From CAUZJF01 sp965248605 (GTDB lineage: Bacteria; Chloroflexota; Dehalococcoidia; Lucifugimonadales; CAUZJF01), in assembly GCA_965248605.1 (NCBI GenBank), contig CBDFJV010000007.1, positions 1,116,001 to 1,180,000 on the forward strand: a stretch of DNA of 64,000 nucleotides, given 5' to 3'. Position 1 is the first letter of the stretch, and each line of letters starts with the position of its first letter. The position numbers and the translations under genes are program-made. A model generated the notes under the pieces. That model made no database searches. It saw only the letters and a list, made by a program, of their open reading frames with translations, and had not been told where the DNA came from. Shown in pieces: positions 27,146 through 35,800 of the stretch.

Positions 27146-27548
27146 CTTACTCTGAAATAGACGTGCCCGAGGGGCTCTCTAGTAGGGGTGTCCCGATGCG
27201 GCATCGGGACAATGCGCCCGCATCCTGGCGGAAATCGCGACGCGGGCAGACACACAGAGCCTGTCTCAGAAGAAACGCCGTCTTACCTCCTCTCCCTCTG
27301 GGAGAGGATTGTCGAAGATCCCGAGCCTATCGGGGAGGTGAGGGTGACTGGGTCAACACACGAAAATCGTCGCTGATTGCCATCGCCGCGACGACTCCCG
27401 ACGGCCCTCTTACTGTGTTGCAGTGGAGATGGGACTTCTGAGATGCCCTCCACAGGTCTCCCCCTACGCTGATCAAGATTGCTCTGAAACCTGGGCAGTT
27501 CTTCATCTTCTATGGTGTCAGTTACGACCGGCATGGCAATTCCTAACC
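27146..27548. other. Intergenic region with palindromes
   Basis: It holds the CTTA target copy, a GTAGGGGTGTCCCGATGCGG palindrome (27182-27210) and a CTCTCCCTCTGGGAGAGG hairpin (27291-27308). I see no gene. It lies beyond the 3' end of pheA. Confidence 0.6.
27182..27210. repeat. GTAGGGG-type palindrome, TCCCGATGC arms
   Basis: GTAGGGGTGTCCCGATGCGG followed by CATCGGGAC. The same arms occur at 40313-40340, 44773-44801 (reversed) and 47081-47109, all intergenic. Confidence 0.75.
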
Positions 27549-28382
27549 TCAGGACGGCAGGGAGTATCGAGGGTACGAGCCGAAGACCTTGAACGTCGAT
27601 ACCTGAGGCTCCACGTCCTGCAGCGTCTCCGCGATCTCCAAGTCTTCGCGATGTCCTTCAAGGTCGACGAGGAAGACGTAGCGCCCAAGATCCTGCTTCG
27701 TCGGCCTCGACTCGATCTTGGTGAGGTTGATCCCACGTCGCGCGAATTCGCCGAGGACGGAGTGGAGGACTCCGGGGGCGTCTTCGTCGAACGAAAAACA
27801 GATCGATGTTTTATCTGACCCCGTGGGCGGGTGGTCAGTCCGCGCGAGTACGACAAACCGGGTCATGTTGTTAGCGTTGTCTTCGATGCCTTCCTCAAGC
27901 ACGCGCGCGCCGTAGAGAGACGCCGCTCGCGCCGTGGAAACGGCCGCGGCCCCTGCTCCTCGCTCGAGCATTTCCTCGACAGCCGCAGCCGTACTCATTG
28001 ACGCGACCTCGTCGACGTTTGGGAAGTGTTTCGTGAAAAAGCCGCGGCACTGTCCCAGGGCCTGTGGATGGGAGTAGACCACCCTGATGTCCCCGGAGCT
28101 AGTCCCGTCTGCCGCTACCAAATAGTGTGTGATGGGCAACGCCAACTCGCGTCGTATAAAGAGCTTGGACTCGTGAATGAGCAGGTCGACGGTGGTGGTG
28201 ACCGAGCCCTCCAGACTATTCTCGATAGGCACGACCGCCTCGTCGGCAATACTGGAATCGACGGCTGCCGCGGCGGCCGCTATGGATGGGAACGGAAGAC
28301 GATCAGCTGAGGAGTCGTAGGTGAGCGCCGCCTGTTCGGAGTTGGTGCCCGCTGGGCCCATATAAGCAAGGCGTTTGGTCAA
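27549..28382 (-). CDS. pheA: Prephenate dehydratase
   Basis: A 277-residue protein of the monofunctional type. The N-terminus LAYMGPAGTNSEQAA, the VVPIENSLEGSVTTTVDLL motif and the STARAASLYG stretch mark the periplasmic-binding-like catalytic domain. From about residue 190 an ACT domain follows (DEDAPGVLHSVLGEFARRGINLTKIESRPTK), where phenylalanine binds for feedback control. It converts prephenate to phenylpyruvate in phenylalanine synthesis. It starts 2 bases after the TrkA-type gene, at the end of the potassium operon, so it may be transcribed with it. Confidence 0.95.
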   Translation of the reverse strand: MTKRLAYMGPAGTNSEQAALTYDSSADRLPFPSIAAAAAAVDSSIADEAVVPIENSLEGSVTTTVDLLIHESKLFIRRELALPITHYLVAADGTSSGDIRVVYSHPQALGQCRGFFTKHFPNVDEVASMSTAAAVEEMLERGAGAAAVSTARAASLYGARVLEEGIEDNANNMTRFVVLARTDHPPTGSDKTSICFSFDEDAPGVLHSVLGEFARRGINLTKIESRPTKQDLGRYVFLVDLEGHREDLEIAETLQDVEPQVSTFKVFGSYPRYSLPS

Positions 28383-28384
28383 GT

Positions 28385-29059
28385 CTATTCTCCGTTACCT
28401 CCGACCAACAGCTCTCTAAGTTCCTCCTCGTATCTGATGGTAGTAACGGCCACGACTTCGTCGCCAGGCCGGATCACGGTGTCGTCCCGGGGAACGGTCG
28501 CGCTGCCGTCTTTGCCGACAACCAGGGAGATGAGGGTGCCGTCTGGCAAGGGTAGGTCCTTGATCGCCCGCCCGTTGGCCTCGATGTCGCTGGGTATTGT
28601 GAAAGCGACCAGCGTCTTGCCTTCTATATCCGAAACGGGCATCAGGTGCGCCGTTCCACGGCCCGACAGCCCTTCTTGAATGCGGCTCAGGATGAGTTCC
28701 GTTACGTCAACGGAAACGTCGACGTCCAGACGGCCAAAGAGTTGAACATTGTCCCGCGAGCTAACAAGCGAGATGGTGCGCTCCACCCCAAAGTGGTGCC
28801 TGCCCAGCTGGCATACGGCGAGATTGACGTGGTCTTGGCTGGTGGTCGCGATTACCGCGCCTGCGCGATTCGCTCCAGCCCTGGTCAGCATGGCGACGTC
28901 GGTGCCGTCCCCCGCGACGGCCACCGAGCCAAGCTCTTCTTCGAGGGCCGAGGCTCTGCCTCGGTCGGTTTCTACTACAGTGACCTCGTGCCCCGCTGAA
29001 AGCAGCCAACCGGCCACGGCGCTGCCTACTCTCCCGGCGCCGACTACAACTACATACAA
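28385..29059 (-). CDS. trkA: TrkA-type potassium uptake regulator (RCK-N plus RCK-C)
   Basis: A 224-residue cytoplasmic subunit. It has an N-terminal Rossmann domain with VVVGAGRVGSAVAGWL (GxGxxG) and acidic VVETD for NAD(H) or ATP binding, and a C-terminal RCK-C (TrkA_C) domain from about residue 140 with IRPGDEVVAV. It gates a Trk/Ktr channel. It is the third nucleotide-binding subunit of this operon. Confidence 0.92.
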   Translation of the reverse strand: MYVVVVGAGRVGSAVAGWLLSAGHEVTVVETDRGRASALEEELGSVAVAGDGTDVAMLTRAGANRAGAVIATTSQDHVNLAVCQLGRHHFGVERTISLVSSRDNVQLFGRLDVDVSVDVTELILSRIQEGLSGRGTAHLMPVSDIEGKTLVAFTIPSDIEANGRAIKDLPLPDGTLISLVVGKDGSATVPRDDTVIRPGDEVVAVTTIRYEEELRELLVGGNGE

Positions 29060-29133
29060 TGGCTGGCTACACCTTGCTCAAGGTCGTTGACAAACACGGG
29101 TAACCTCGTTTCGCGGAGACGTCGACTGCGCGG

Positions 29134-29577
29134 CTATGGTGCGCCATTGTTGGCGGCCTCGAGAATCATGTCTGTCACGAGGCTGGATGCGCTGATTGCG
29201 GTGATGTCGAGTGACAGGTACATCTGTTGCTTGGTTGGGTCCTCGATTCGGCATATGACTACCGGTACGTTAAAGATGCGCTTCGCTATCTGCGCTGCCA
29301 GGGCGTTTCTCGAGTCTTCGTTTGTGAGAGCTATGAATACCGCGGCGTCCTGGATTTGCGCTTTGATGAGGTCCCTCTGGACGGCGCCGTCCCCCACAAT
29401 AGGCACGACCCGGCGGCCCTCCATTTCGCCCGCGGGCAGCCGGTCGAACGACTCGGTGCTGGAATCCAAGACATGGACGACATGGCCGTGGGAAGTCAGG
29501 GAGGTAGCGACAGAGGCGCCAATGGCCCCACATCCCATGATTACGACGTGTCGTTCGGAGGCGTGTGTTTCGGTCAT
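29134..29577 (-). CDS. TrkA N-terminal domain protein (RCK-N only)
   Basis: 147 residues from the ATG giving MTETHASERHVVI, which overlaps the end of the UspA gene (ATGA). It has only the nucleotide-binding half: VIMGCGAIGASVATSL, acidic VLDSS, and VPIVGDGAVQRDLI. No TrkA_C domain follows. It could assemble with the neighbouring full-length TrkA proteins into one ring. Confidence 0.9.
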   Translation of the reverse strand: MTETHASERHVVIMGCGAIGASVATSLTSHGHVVHVLDSSTESFDRLPAGEMEGRRVVPIVGDGAVQRDLIKAQIQDAAVFIALTNEDSRNALAAQIAKRIFNVPVVICRIEDPTKQQMYLSLDITAISASSLVTDMILEAANNGAP

Positions 29578-30092
29578 TGAGTTGGCACCTTCTGCCGCAA
29601 CGGGTCTCGCCATAGGACTACGCGGCAGGGCGCGTTCTCGAGCACGTAGGGGACCGTCTGGCCCAGCGAGAACGAGCCGTATGCCTCCTTATATGGTACT
29701 CCGATAACCACCGCGTCGACGTGTTTGTCGACAGCCTCCTGAACGATCGCGGAGCCGGCCCTCCTGGCCTGAAGCAGCTCGGCTTGGACGTTGATCTTGA
29801 ACGGCTTGGCCACTTCCTCCATATGTTTCAAGACCTCTTCGCCCCGAGCCGTGGCCGGCAGGATCTCGGCGTCGAGCGCGAGTCCTCGCTCAACTTCGAT
29901 GACGTACACGATGTAGAGGTTGCTGTTAGGTCCGTTTAGGAGCTCACAGGCCGTTCTGACCGCCTCGGAGTCCGGCGCATCGCCGTCGACCGCGACCAAG
30001 ACGGCCGACATCCTGTTGCCGTTGGCGCGGGACGAGATGGCTGACAACCGTTGGCGACCGCCAACTCTGCGGAGGAGGTCAAAGACGCCCAT
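29574..30092 (-). CDS. Universal stress protein (UspA) family
   Basis: A 172-residue protein. After a basic leader, SAVLVAVDGDAPDSEAVRTA starts the UspA fold, and VDAVVIGVPYKEAYGSFSLGQTV resembles the nucleotide-binding G-x2-G-x9-G loop, ending in CRVVLWRDP. A later ATG at 30011 would remove the basic leader and is an alternative start. The position between TrkA genes suggests it senses ATP or c-di-AMP for potassium transport, an inference from similar operons. Confidence 0.85.
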   Translation of the reverse strand: MGVFDLLRRVGGRQRLSAISSRANGNRMSAVLVAVDGDAPDSEAVRTACELLNGPNSNLYIVYVIEVERGLALDAEILPATARGEEVLKHMEEVAKPFKINVQAELLQARRAGSAIVQEAVDKHVDAVVIGVPYKEAYGSFSLGQTVPYVLENAPCRVVLWRDPLRQKVPTQ

Positions 30093-30113
30093 GGGAGAGG
30101 TCGCGCGATCAGC

Positions 30114-30770
30114 CTACGACGCTAGCCCCTCGAGAAGCTCGTCCTTGCCGGCCATCACAAGAAGATCGCCGTTCCTGAGGCGCTCGTCGGTATCCGGATT
30201 TAGCGTGATGTCGTTACCTCTCTTTATAGCGAGCACGGCAAGGCCGTACTTTCCCCTGGGGCCCGAGAACCCAAGTTCCTTCAGAGTCTTGTCGACCCAG
30301 TCTTCGGTGACCTTCATCCGGCTGAACCCGTAGTTGGGTCCCAGCTCGAGGTATTCTTGTACATTCTGGTTGAAAAGGTTGTGAGCAAGACGGGTGCCCA
30401 TCTCCGACTCCGCAAAGACGACCTTGTCGACCCCAATGCGCTCCAGCACGTTGCCGTGGAGGTCGTCATGAGCCCTTGCGACTATGTAGCCGATGTCCAT
30501 GGTCTTGAGCAGTACACAGGCCATCACACTCGCCACCAGATCGCTTCCGATAGCGATCACGGCAGCGTCATAGTCCGGAATGCCCAGCTCCCGTAGAACG
30601 GCTTCGTTCGTGCCGTTCCCGGCCACGGGGTAGGTCACCTGGCCCATCACGCCCTGGACTCGGTCCTCGTCCTGGTCCATCGCCAGTACGTCGTGGCCCA
30701 GGTTATACAACGACGTCGCCACGCTTGACCCGAATCTTCCGAGGCCAATGACGGCCACCTGTTTTTTCAT
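30114..30770 (-). CDS. trkA: TrkA/KtrA potassium channel regulatory subunit
   Basis: A 218-residue protein with VAVIGLGRFGSSVATSLYNLG (GxGxxG), acidic AMDQDED, YPVAGNGTNEAVL and a C-terminal RCK-C domain (DTDERLRNGDLLVMAGKDE). It is the closest to KtrA of the three nucleotide-binding subunits and directly follows TrkH, so it is the likely main gating ring. Confidence 0.93.
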   Translation of the reverse strand: MKKQVAVIGLGRFGSSVATSLYNLGHDVLAMDQDEDRVQGVMGQVTYPVAGNGTNEAVLRELGIPDYDAAVIAIGSDLVASVMACVLLKTMDIGYIVARAHDDLHGNVLERIGVDKVVFAESEMGTRLAHNLFNQNVQEYLELGPNYGFSRMKVTEDWVDKTLKELGFSGPRGKYGLAVLAIKRGNDITLNPDTDERLRNGDLLVMAGKDELLEGLAS

Positions 30771-30922
30771 CGCATCTCTCCGTGAAACACAAGGAAACCC
30801 AAGAGGCGATTATACAAGAATCCGAGGAGGGCGCACTACCGACGAAACGGAGTCTGGCTTTGGGACAAGCAGCAAGCGCGTGCCCGGAGACCGGTGGCTC
30901 CTTCGAACGTGCAACCGCCGAG

Positions 30923-32371
30923 CTATCCGATCGTGACCCGCTCGCGTGCGAACCGGTAGAGATCGCGCTCCCCAAGCTGGACCATAGCGAGAGCCAGGGT
31001 GACCGGGCCAACTCTACCAACGAACATGCTAACGATGAGTATGAGATGTCCCCACCGGGACAGGTCGGCCGTCAACCCCGTGCTGAGGCCGACGGTCCCG
31101 AAGGCCGAAACGCTCTCGAACAGCAAGTCGATGAAAGGGAACCCTTTGGGCGCTTCGGAGAACGTCAGCATAAACGCCGTCACGAAAACGAGCATCGTGG
31201 CGACCGCGCCGATGGTCATCGCCCTCTGAACTTGACCTTGCGGTATCTGTCTGCCGAAGGCCGTCGCGGTCGCGCTTCCTCTGAGAGTCGAGAGGACCGC
31301 AACCAAGACCACGGCGATCGTGTTTATCTTGATGCCGCCGGCCACGGAAGCGGAAGCGCCGCCGATGAACATGAGGCTCGTGTAGAAAAAATTCGTGTGC
31401 TGCTCGGTCTCGCCGTAGTCGACGGTCGTGAACCCCGCTGTCCTTCCGCTGATCGACTCGAATACCGACACGACTGCTTTGTCGCCTACGGACAGCGCCC
31501 CAAGCGTCTTGTCGTTGTTGTATTCGGAAAAGAAGAATACAAACGTGCCTATCCCGATGAGCGTAAAGGTCAGGATTAAGACCAGCTTGGAGTTCAAGGT
31601 GAACAGAGAGAACCGGCGGAACCTGACGACGTCAACCATCACCCAGTAGCTTATGGCTCCGAGGAAGATCAGTCCCCCGATCACCCCTAGTACGATCTTG
31701 TCTAGCTGGAACTCGGATAGACTACCGCTTGTCGGACCGTCTGTGGGCAGAGCGATGAATCCTGCGTTGTTGAACCCAGAGACAGAGTGGAATAGCCCCT
31801 GCCAGAGGGCCTCGGCCGGCGAGTAGAGGGTCGAAAAGCGAACGCTCAGTATGATGAATCCGACCAGCTGGATAATGGTAGCAACCAGCACGATTTGAAT
31901 GGCCAGTTTAGCCAGACCGCCCAGCTGATCGACCTGGAGGCTCTCCTTGACGAGTAGCCGCTGGGCCATTGTCACGCGCTGTCCTATAAGTATTAGAAGA
32001 AACGTAGCGATCGACATGAACCCCAGGCCGCCGACGAACATCAGCAGGAGGATTACGACCTGTCCGGCGCGGGTCCAGTATTCCGCCGTGTCCTTTGTGA
32101 CAAGCCCGGTGACGGTCGTGGCCGAGGTAGCCGTGAACAGAGCGTCGACAAAGGGTGTGAAACCACCGCCGACGTGAGTGAAGGGCAACATCAGCAGGGC
32201 GGTGCCGAGTGCTATCAGGCCGGCAAAAACGTACGCGAGGACCAGCGGCGAAGCGAGAGCGCGGGACTGGACCCGTCGAGCCGTGACGGTGTAGTGTACC
32301 GGGCCGATCAGCTCTTCACGGGGGGTACGGACGACCCGGTCCCCAGGTTTGGGTCTCCAGGGCTCTATCAC
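30923..32371 (-). CDS. trkH: Trk/Ktr potassium transporter membrane subunit
   Basis: From a GTG preceded by AGAGAGGA the protein has 482 residues, normal for the family; the frame is open much further upstream, but that part looks non-coding. Four pore loops with filter glycines are visible: SATTVTGLVT, SGFNNAGFI, SGRTAGFTT and SAFGTVGLSTG, each between membrane helices. It forms the potassium channel, gated by the TrkA-type proteins encoded downstream (153-base gap, then a tight operon). A basic N-terminal segment of ~45 residues precedes the first helix. Confidence 0.93.
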   Translation of the reverse strand: MIEPWRPKPGDRVVRTPREELIGPVHYTVTARRVQSRALASPLVLAYVFAGLIALGTALLMLPFTHVGGGFTPFVDALFTATSATTVTGLVTKDTAEYWTRAGQVVILLLMFVGGLGFMSIATFLLILIGQRVTMAQRLLVKESLQVDQLGGLAKLAIQIVLVATIIQLVGFIILSVRFSTLYSPAEALWQGLFHSVSGFNNAGFIALPTDGPTSGSLSEFQLDKIVLGVIGGLIFLGAISYWVMVDVVRFRRFSLFTLNSKLVLILTFTLIGIGTFVFFFSEYNNDKTLGALSVGDKAVVSVFESISGRTAGFTTVDYGETEQHTNFFYTSLMFIGGASASVAGGIKINTIAVVLVAVLSTLRGSATATAFGRQIPQGQVQRAMTIGAVATMLVFVTAFMLTFSEAPKGFPFIDLLFESVSAFGTVGLSTGLTADLSRWGHLILIVSMFVGRVGPVTLALAMVQLGERDLYRFARERVTIG

Positions 32372-33077
32372 TGCTGGGGTCCTCTCTGAGGCGCGAACGT
32401 GGGGTGGCTCATCTAGGCTCGCTGCGTAGGCGGCGGTCGGTCTCTGTGTTGGTCGGGAGCTTGGATAATCGTAGGTTCGGACTTCGCGTAGTGTCAATTT
32501 GTTTGTGGGTGCAGGGAATGAGTGAATCGATTGCTGGGGCCTATTGGACGGGATCGCAAGTTGCCCAGAGTAGCCATTGGACCGGGGTGCTCCGGTGGCG
32601 TTCGGCGCGAAAAAATTACCCTGTCGCAAACCGTCGCAAACGGTCGCATCCGTATCTGAGAGGTTGCGACACTTGGGCGAGGAATGCGACAGGTGGGTAG
32701 TGGGGTGCAGGGTACGCGGGTACGCGGGGTACAGGTGGCTCGTGGTTCGACAGGGCTCACCACGAGCGGATCTAAAGAGCGGCCCACCACGAACGGGTTC
32801 CAACGGGGCTCACTATACTGGTTGTCGATTCGGCGGTCGTCTGGTGCATTGTGGCTCTCTTGGTGCCGTGTCGGCTAGCCAAAAACAAAAGGACAGCCCA
32901 CGGGGTCTATCCCTAGTCAATAGTATAGTACATGTGTTCTGGTCATGCCAAGTCATGTTAAGGGGCGTCTTCAGTCTTCCATGACCTGAGCTTTGCACTT
33001 AAAGTGCCCCGATGCCGTCAATTGTCTTTCGACATGCGCGGGACGAACGGTGAGATTTCAAGAACGTTCGTGGAGAG

Positions 33078-33224
33078 CCCACTCGAACCACTCGGGGGGT
33101 CCGGCTCTGTCCCCCTTTTGAAACTCGACGGTGTCCCCCCCTTTGAAAAAGGGGGGTTAGGGGGGATTTCGCCCCTCTCACACGACTCGTCGGAAGCCCG
33201 AAAAAGAGCAGTTACTCGATAGCC
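33078..33224. repeat. Partial relative of the 302-bp repeat
   Basis: It shares GGTCCGGCTCTGTCCCCC, the CCCCCCTTTGAAAAAGGGGGG palindrome and the end motif GAGCAGTTACTCGATAG with the full copies. It carries an inserted extra CCCCTTTTGAAACTCGACGG-like stretch and lacks the left and GTAGGGGCAG parts. Confidence 0.75.
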
Positions 33225-33656
33225 CGTCGAACCACGGCTCCGGAAGTCGACTTTTGGTGCAAAGCCCATGACCTGATAGATATTGGTTACCGGACGGCGG
33301 GATGCGCCTCAGAATGATGGACAACGCCCGTTCACGTATTTAGACCTTCTAGCAAAACTGGCGTGACGTGCTTCGATAAGCTCAGCGTGAGCGGGTTTCG
33401 TCACACCTGCGGAAGCCGGTGTCCAGTCCGGGGCCCCTGGATTCCGGCTGTCGCCGGAACGACGATGCCGGGTTATAGCTACCCAACATAGATTGGGCTG
33501 CGCGGCGTATCTCCGGACCGGGACATCACGTTAGGCGTTGACGAAGGTTAGACCCTCTGCTACGCTGGCGCGGATTGGCTCGAAGGCCGACAAGGTAGAG
33601 CTTGCGTTTGCTTTGGCGCAAATAGACTGCAACGCAGGCCGAAAGGGATTGACATC

Positions 33657-33787
33657 CTAGTAGACCGAAATCTTTGAAATGAGGGGTAGCCGAGATTGGC
33701 GTGCTACGACGACAGGGCGGGTTTCAAACCCGCCCCTACCAAGCCGTAACCTCAGAACCCTTCAATACTAGGATGTTGGACCACTAG
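33657..33787. repeat. 131-bp MITE-like repeat, copy 2
   Basis: It is base-for-base identical to 6771-6901, in the same orientation, with unrelated flanks (CAT-C before, GGCC after). Identity over the full length indicates recent spread. Confidence 0.85.
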
Positions 33788-33896
33788 GGCCGCCATCTAT
33801 AAATAGTGCCGTTGACGCCCAGCCAGCGTCTTCTCCTAGGTATGTGCGCCGTATCGGTGTGTGTAATGAAGAGGGGCTCAGTAAAGGCAGGTGAAA

Positions 33897-34081
33897 ATGG
33901 ATAGGAAGTCTGTAGCCTATTCCATAGTCTTACTTCTCTCGCTCGTAGTCGTGTCCTTTCTCGTTAGCCGCAATGTCGTCCACGCCATACTCGACCCCGC
34001 CCATCTGACCCTCTCCACGGACGCTGCTCCGAACCCGCTGAACCTACCGCGCGAGTTCTCGGCGTCCTTGTTGTTCCCTAA
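33897..34081 (+). pseudogene. Large surface protein, 5' part (split by IS1380)
   Basis: The ATG follows AGGCAGG. The first ~60 codons encode a basic start and a long hydrophobic signal (SIVLLLSLVVVSFLVS), so the product is exported. The IS1380 copy enters after codon 62 at CTAA. Removing the element and one CTAA copy continues the frame LFPNEEATLSGVQLQID into the part starting at 35801. Confidence 0.88.
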
Positions 34082-34082
34082 G

Positions 34083-35800
34083 CCCTAATCCACCGAAGGA
34101 CGGCGTGTAGGAGGCCTGCTGAAGAAACAAAAGGGTGCGCCTCTGAATCTGGGATAATGGTTTTGAAACAGAAAACCGGTCCCAGAAAAGGAGCACCCGA
34201 TAGATGCTACCACGTAACCACCCCGACCGCATCCAAATCGCCTTCGACGACCACCGCCTGGTGGCCAATGCCGGGCTGATCCTTCCCGCCACCCTCGCCC
34301 TGCGCCTTGGCCTGCCCCAACTCCTCCGGAAGCACCTCGACCTCGGCGGCGCGCCGGGCCGGGCGAACACCGGCGACAAGATGATGACCCTGGTGGCCTC
34401 CGCCCTAGCCGGCGGAGATTGCATCGACGACGCCGATGTGCTGCGCGCCGGCGGGACCGCCCGCGTGCTCGGTTTCACGGCTAAGGCTCCCTCCACCCTG
34501 GGCACCTTCCTGCGCAGCTTCAGGTGGGGCCATGTCCGCCAACTGGACCGGGTGAGCCGCGAGTTGCTGGCCCGGGTCTGGAAGGCCGGTGCCGGACCCG
34601 GCGACGCACCATTCACCATCGACCTTGATTCGACGATCTGCGAGACCTACGGACTGGCCAAGGAGGGCGCCCGCCACCACGGCTACACCGGTGCGCGGGG
34701 CTATCACCCGCTGCTGGCCGTCGCCGCCGGCACCGGCGACGTGCTGATGGCCCGCCTGCGCGAGGGCCGGGCTAACACCGCCCGCGGCGCTGCCCACTTC
34801 CTGCGTGAAACGGTGGGGCGGGTGCGCTACTGCGGAGCCAGGGGCCAACTCACGGTGCGGGCCGACAGCGGCTTCTATACCCACGCCGTGGTCGCCGTCT
34901 GCCGCCGGATGGATGTCCGCTTCTCCATCGCCATCCGCCAGCGCGCCCGCCTGCGGAATCTCATCGAGGCGATACCCGAAGATGGCTGGACGCCGATTCC
35001 TTACTGGCTGGACGGCGCCGCCGATGTGGCCGAGACCACCTACACCCCGTTCCAGGCCGAGGCGGACGCCGCGCCGGTACGGCTCATCGTCCGGCGGGTG
35101 AAGCCGGCGCCCTGTTCTCAACTGGCTCTCTTCGCCACCTACAGCTATCACGGCTTCATCACCGACCGGGACGGGGAGACGCTGGAACTGGAGGCCGATC
35201 ATCGCCGTCACGCCGAGATCGAGAATGCGATACGCGACCTCAAGTACGGCGTGGGGCTGAACCATCTCCCCTCGGGCCGTTTCGCCGCCAACGGCGCCTG
35301 GCTGGCGGTACAGGTGATGGCGCACAACCTGGCCCGCTGGACAGCCCGCATCGGCCTGGGTCAGCAGATCGTGACCACCAAGACCCTCAGACGACGGGTC
35401 TTTGCCTTGGCCGGACGGATCACCCGCTCGGCACGCCGATTGACCCTGCAGCTTCCCCGGCGCTGGCCCTGGGAGGAGCAGTTCAGCCGCGCCCTGGCCC
35501 GACTGCGAGCCATTCCACTCCCAGCCTGACGGAGCCCGTCCGCCACTGACCCACCAGCCAACCCAACGTCCCCGCAAACTCGCGCCAGCCCAGTCCGCGA
35601 GCGCCTCTTGCCGTGTCCTATCCCGCCATCTGGCTCGCCACAGCCACTGTAGGCCGCCATCGGTGCCCCCAAAAGCGCCTGCAGACCGCCCGCCAACCTC
35701 CCGTCTACCCAAATTCGAGCCCGGATCATCACGCCTGTAACTCCCTCACCCCCTTCCGCTGTCCTCACGTCGTCCATCCCTGTCCGTCGGTGGATTCGGG
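34083..35800 (+). mobile_element. IS1380-family element, intact type B
   Basis: 1718 bp with left end CCCTAATCCACCGA and right end TCGGTGGATTCGGG. CTAA lies on both sides (34078-34081 plus an extra G; 35801-35804). This is the reference copy for type B in the window, without frameshift. Confidence 0.94.
34204..35529 (+). CDS. IS1380-family transposase, type B
   Basis: An intact 441-residue DDE transposase. The ATG follows AAGGAGCACCCGATAG. Catalytic stretches TIDLDSTICETYG, VRADSGFY and RHAEIENAIRDLKYG are all present. It differs from type A mainly in the N-terminal half (for example RKHLDLGG instead of DHHLDLGG). It is the most likely source of activity for the incomplete copies. Confidence 0.94.
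   Translation: MLPRNHPDRIQIAFDDHRLVANAGLILPATLALRLGLPQLLRKHLDLGGAPGRANTGDKMMTLVASALAGGDCIDDADVLRAGGTARVLGFTAKAPSTLGTFLRSFRWGHVRQLDRVSRELLARVWKAGAGPGDAPFTIDLDSTICETYGLAKEGARHHGYTGARGYHPLLAVAAGTGDVLMARLREGRANTARGAAHFLRETVGRVRYCGARGQLTVRADSGFYTHAVVAVCRRMDVRFSIAIRQRARLRNLIEAIPEDGWTPIPYWLDGAADVAETTYTPFQAEADAAPVRLIVRRVKPAPCSQLALFATYSYHGFITDRDGETLELEADHRRHAEIENAIRDLKYGVGLNHLPSGRFAANGAWLAVQVMAHNLARWTARIGLGQQIVTTKTLRRRVFALAGRITRSARRLTLQLPRRWPWEEQFSRALARLRAIPLPA

Larger units (their letters stand above)
32372..33896. other. 1.5-kb repeat-rich intergenic region
   Basis: No gene is recognised. It holds the trkH promoter side, a 29-base motif starting TATAGTACATGTGTTCT (32924-32952) that recurs at 54948, a partial relative of the 302-bp repeat (33078-33224), a CTTCGATAAGCTCAGCGTGAG repeat (33371-33394), a CCGGCTGTCGCCGG hairpin near 33446-33460 and the second MITE-like copy. 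It reads as a landing zone for small elements. Confidence 0.6.

Noticed and set aside
30782..31579. 265-codon rightward open frame
   Set aside because: It is antisense to trkH, whose pore motifs prove the other strand.
32372..32803. 144-codon N-terminal extension of TrkH
   Set aside because: The extension has no helix or family match and overlaps repeats; a GTG with a good ribosome site at 32371 gives the normal length.
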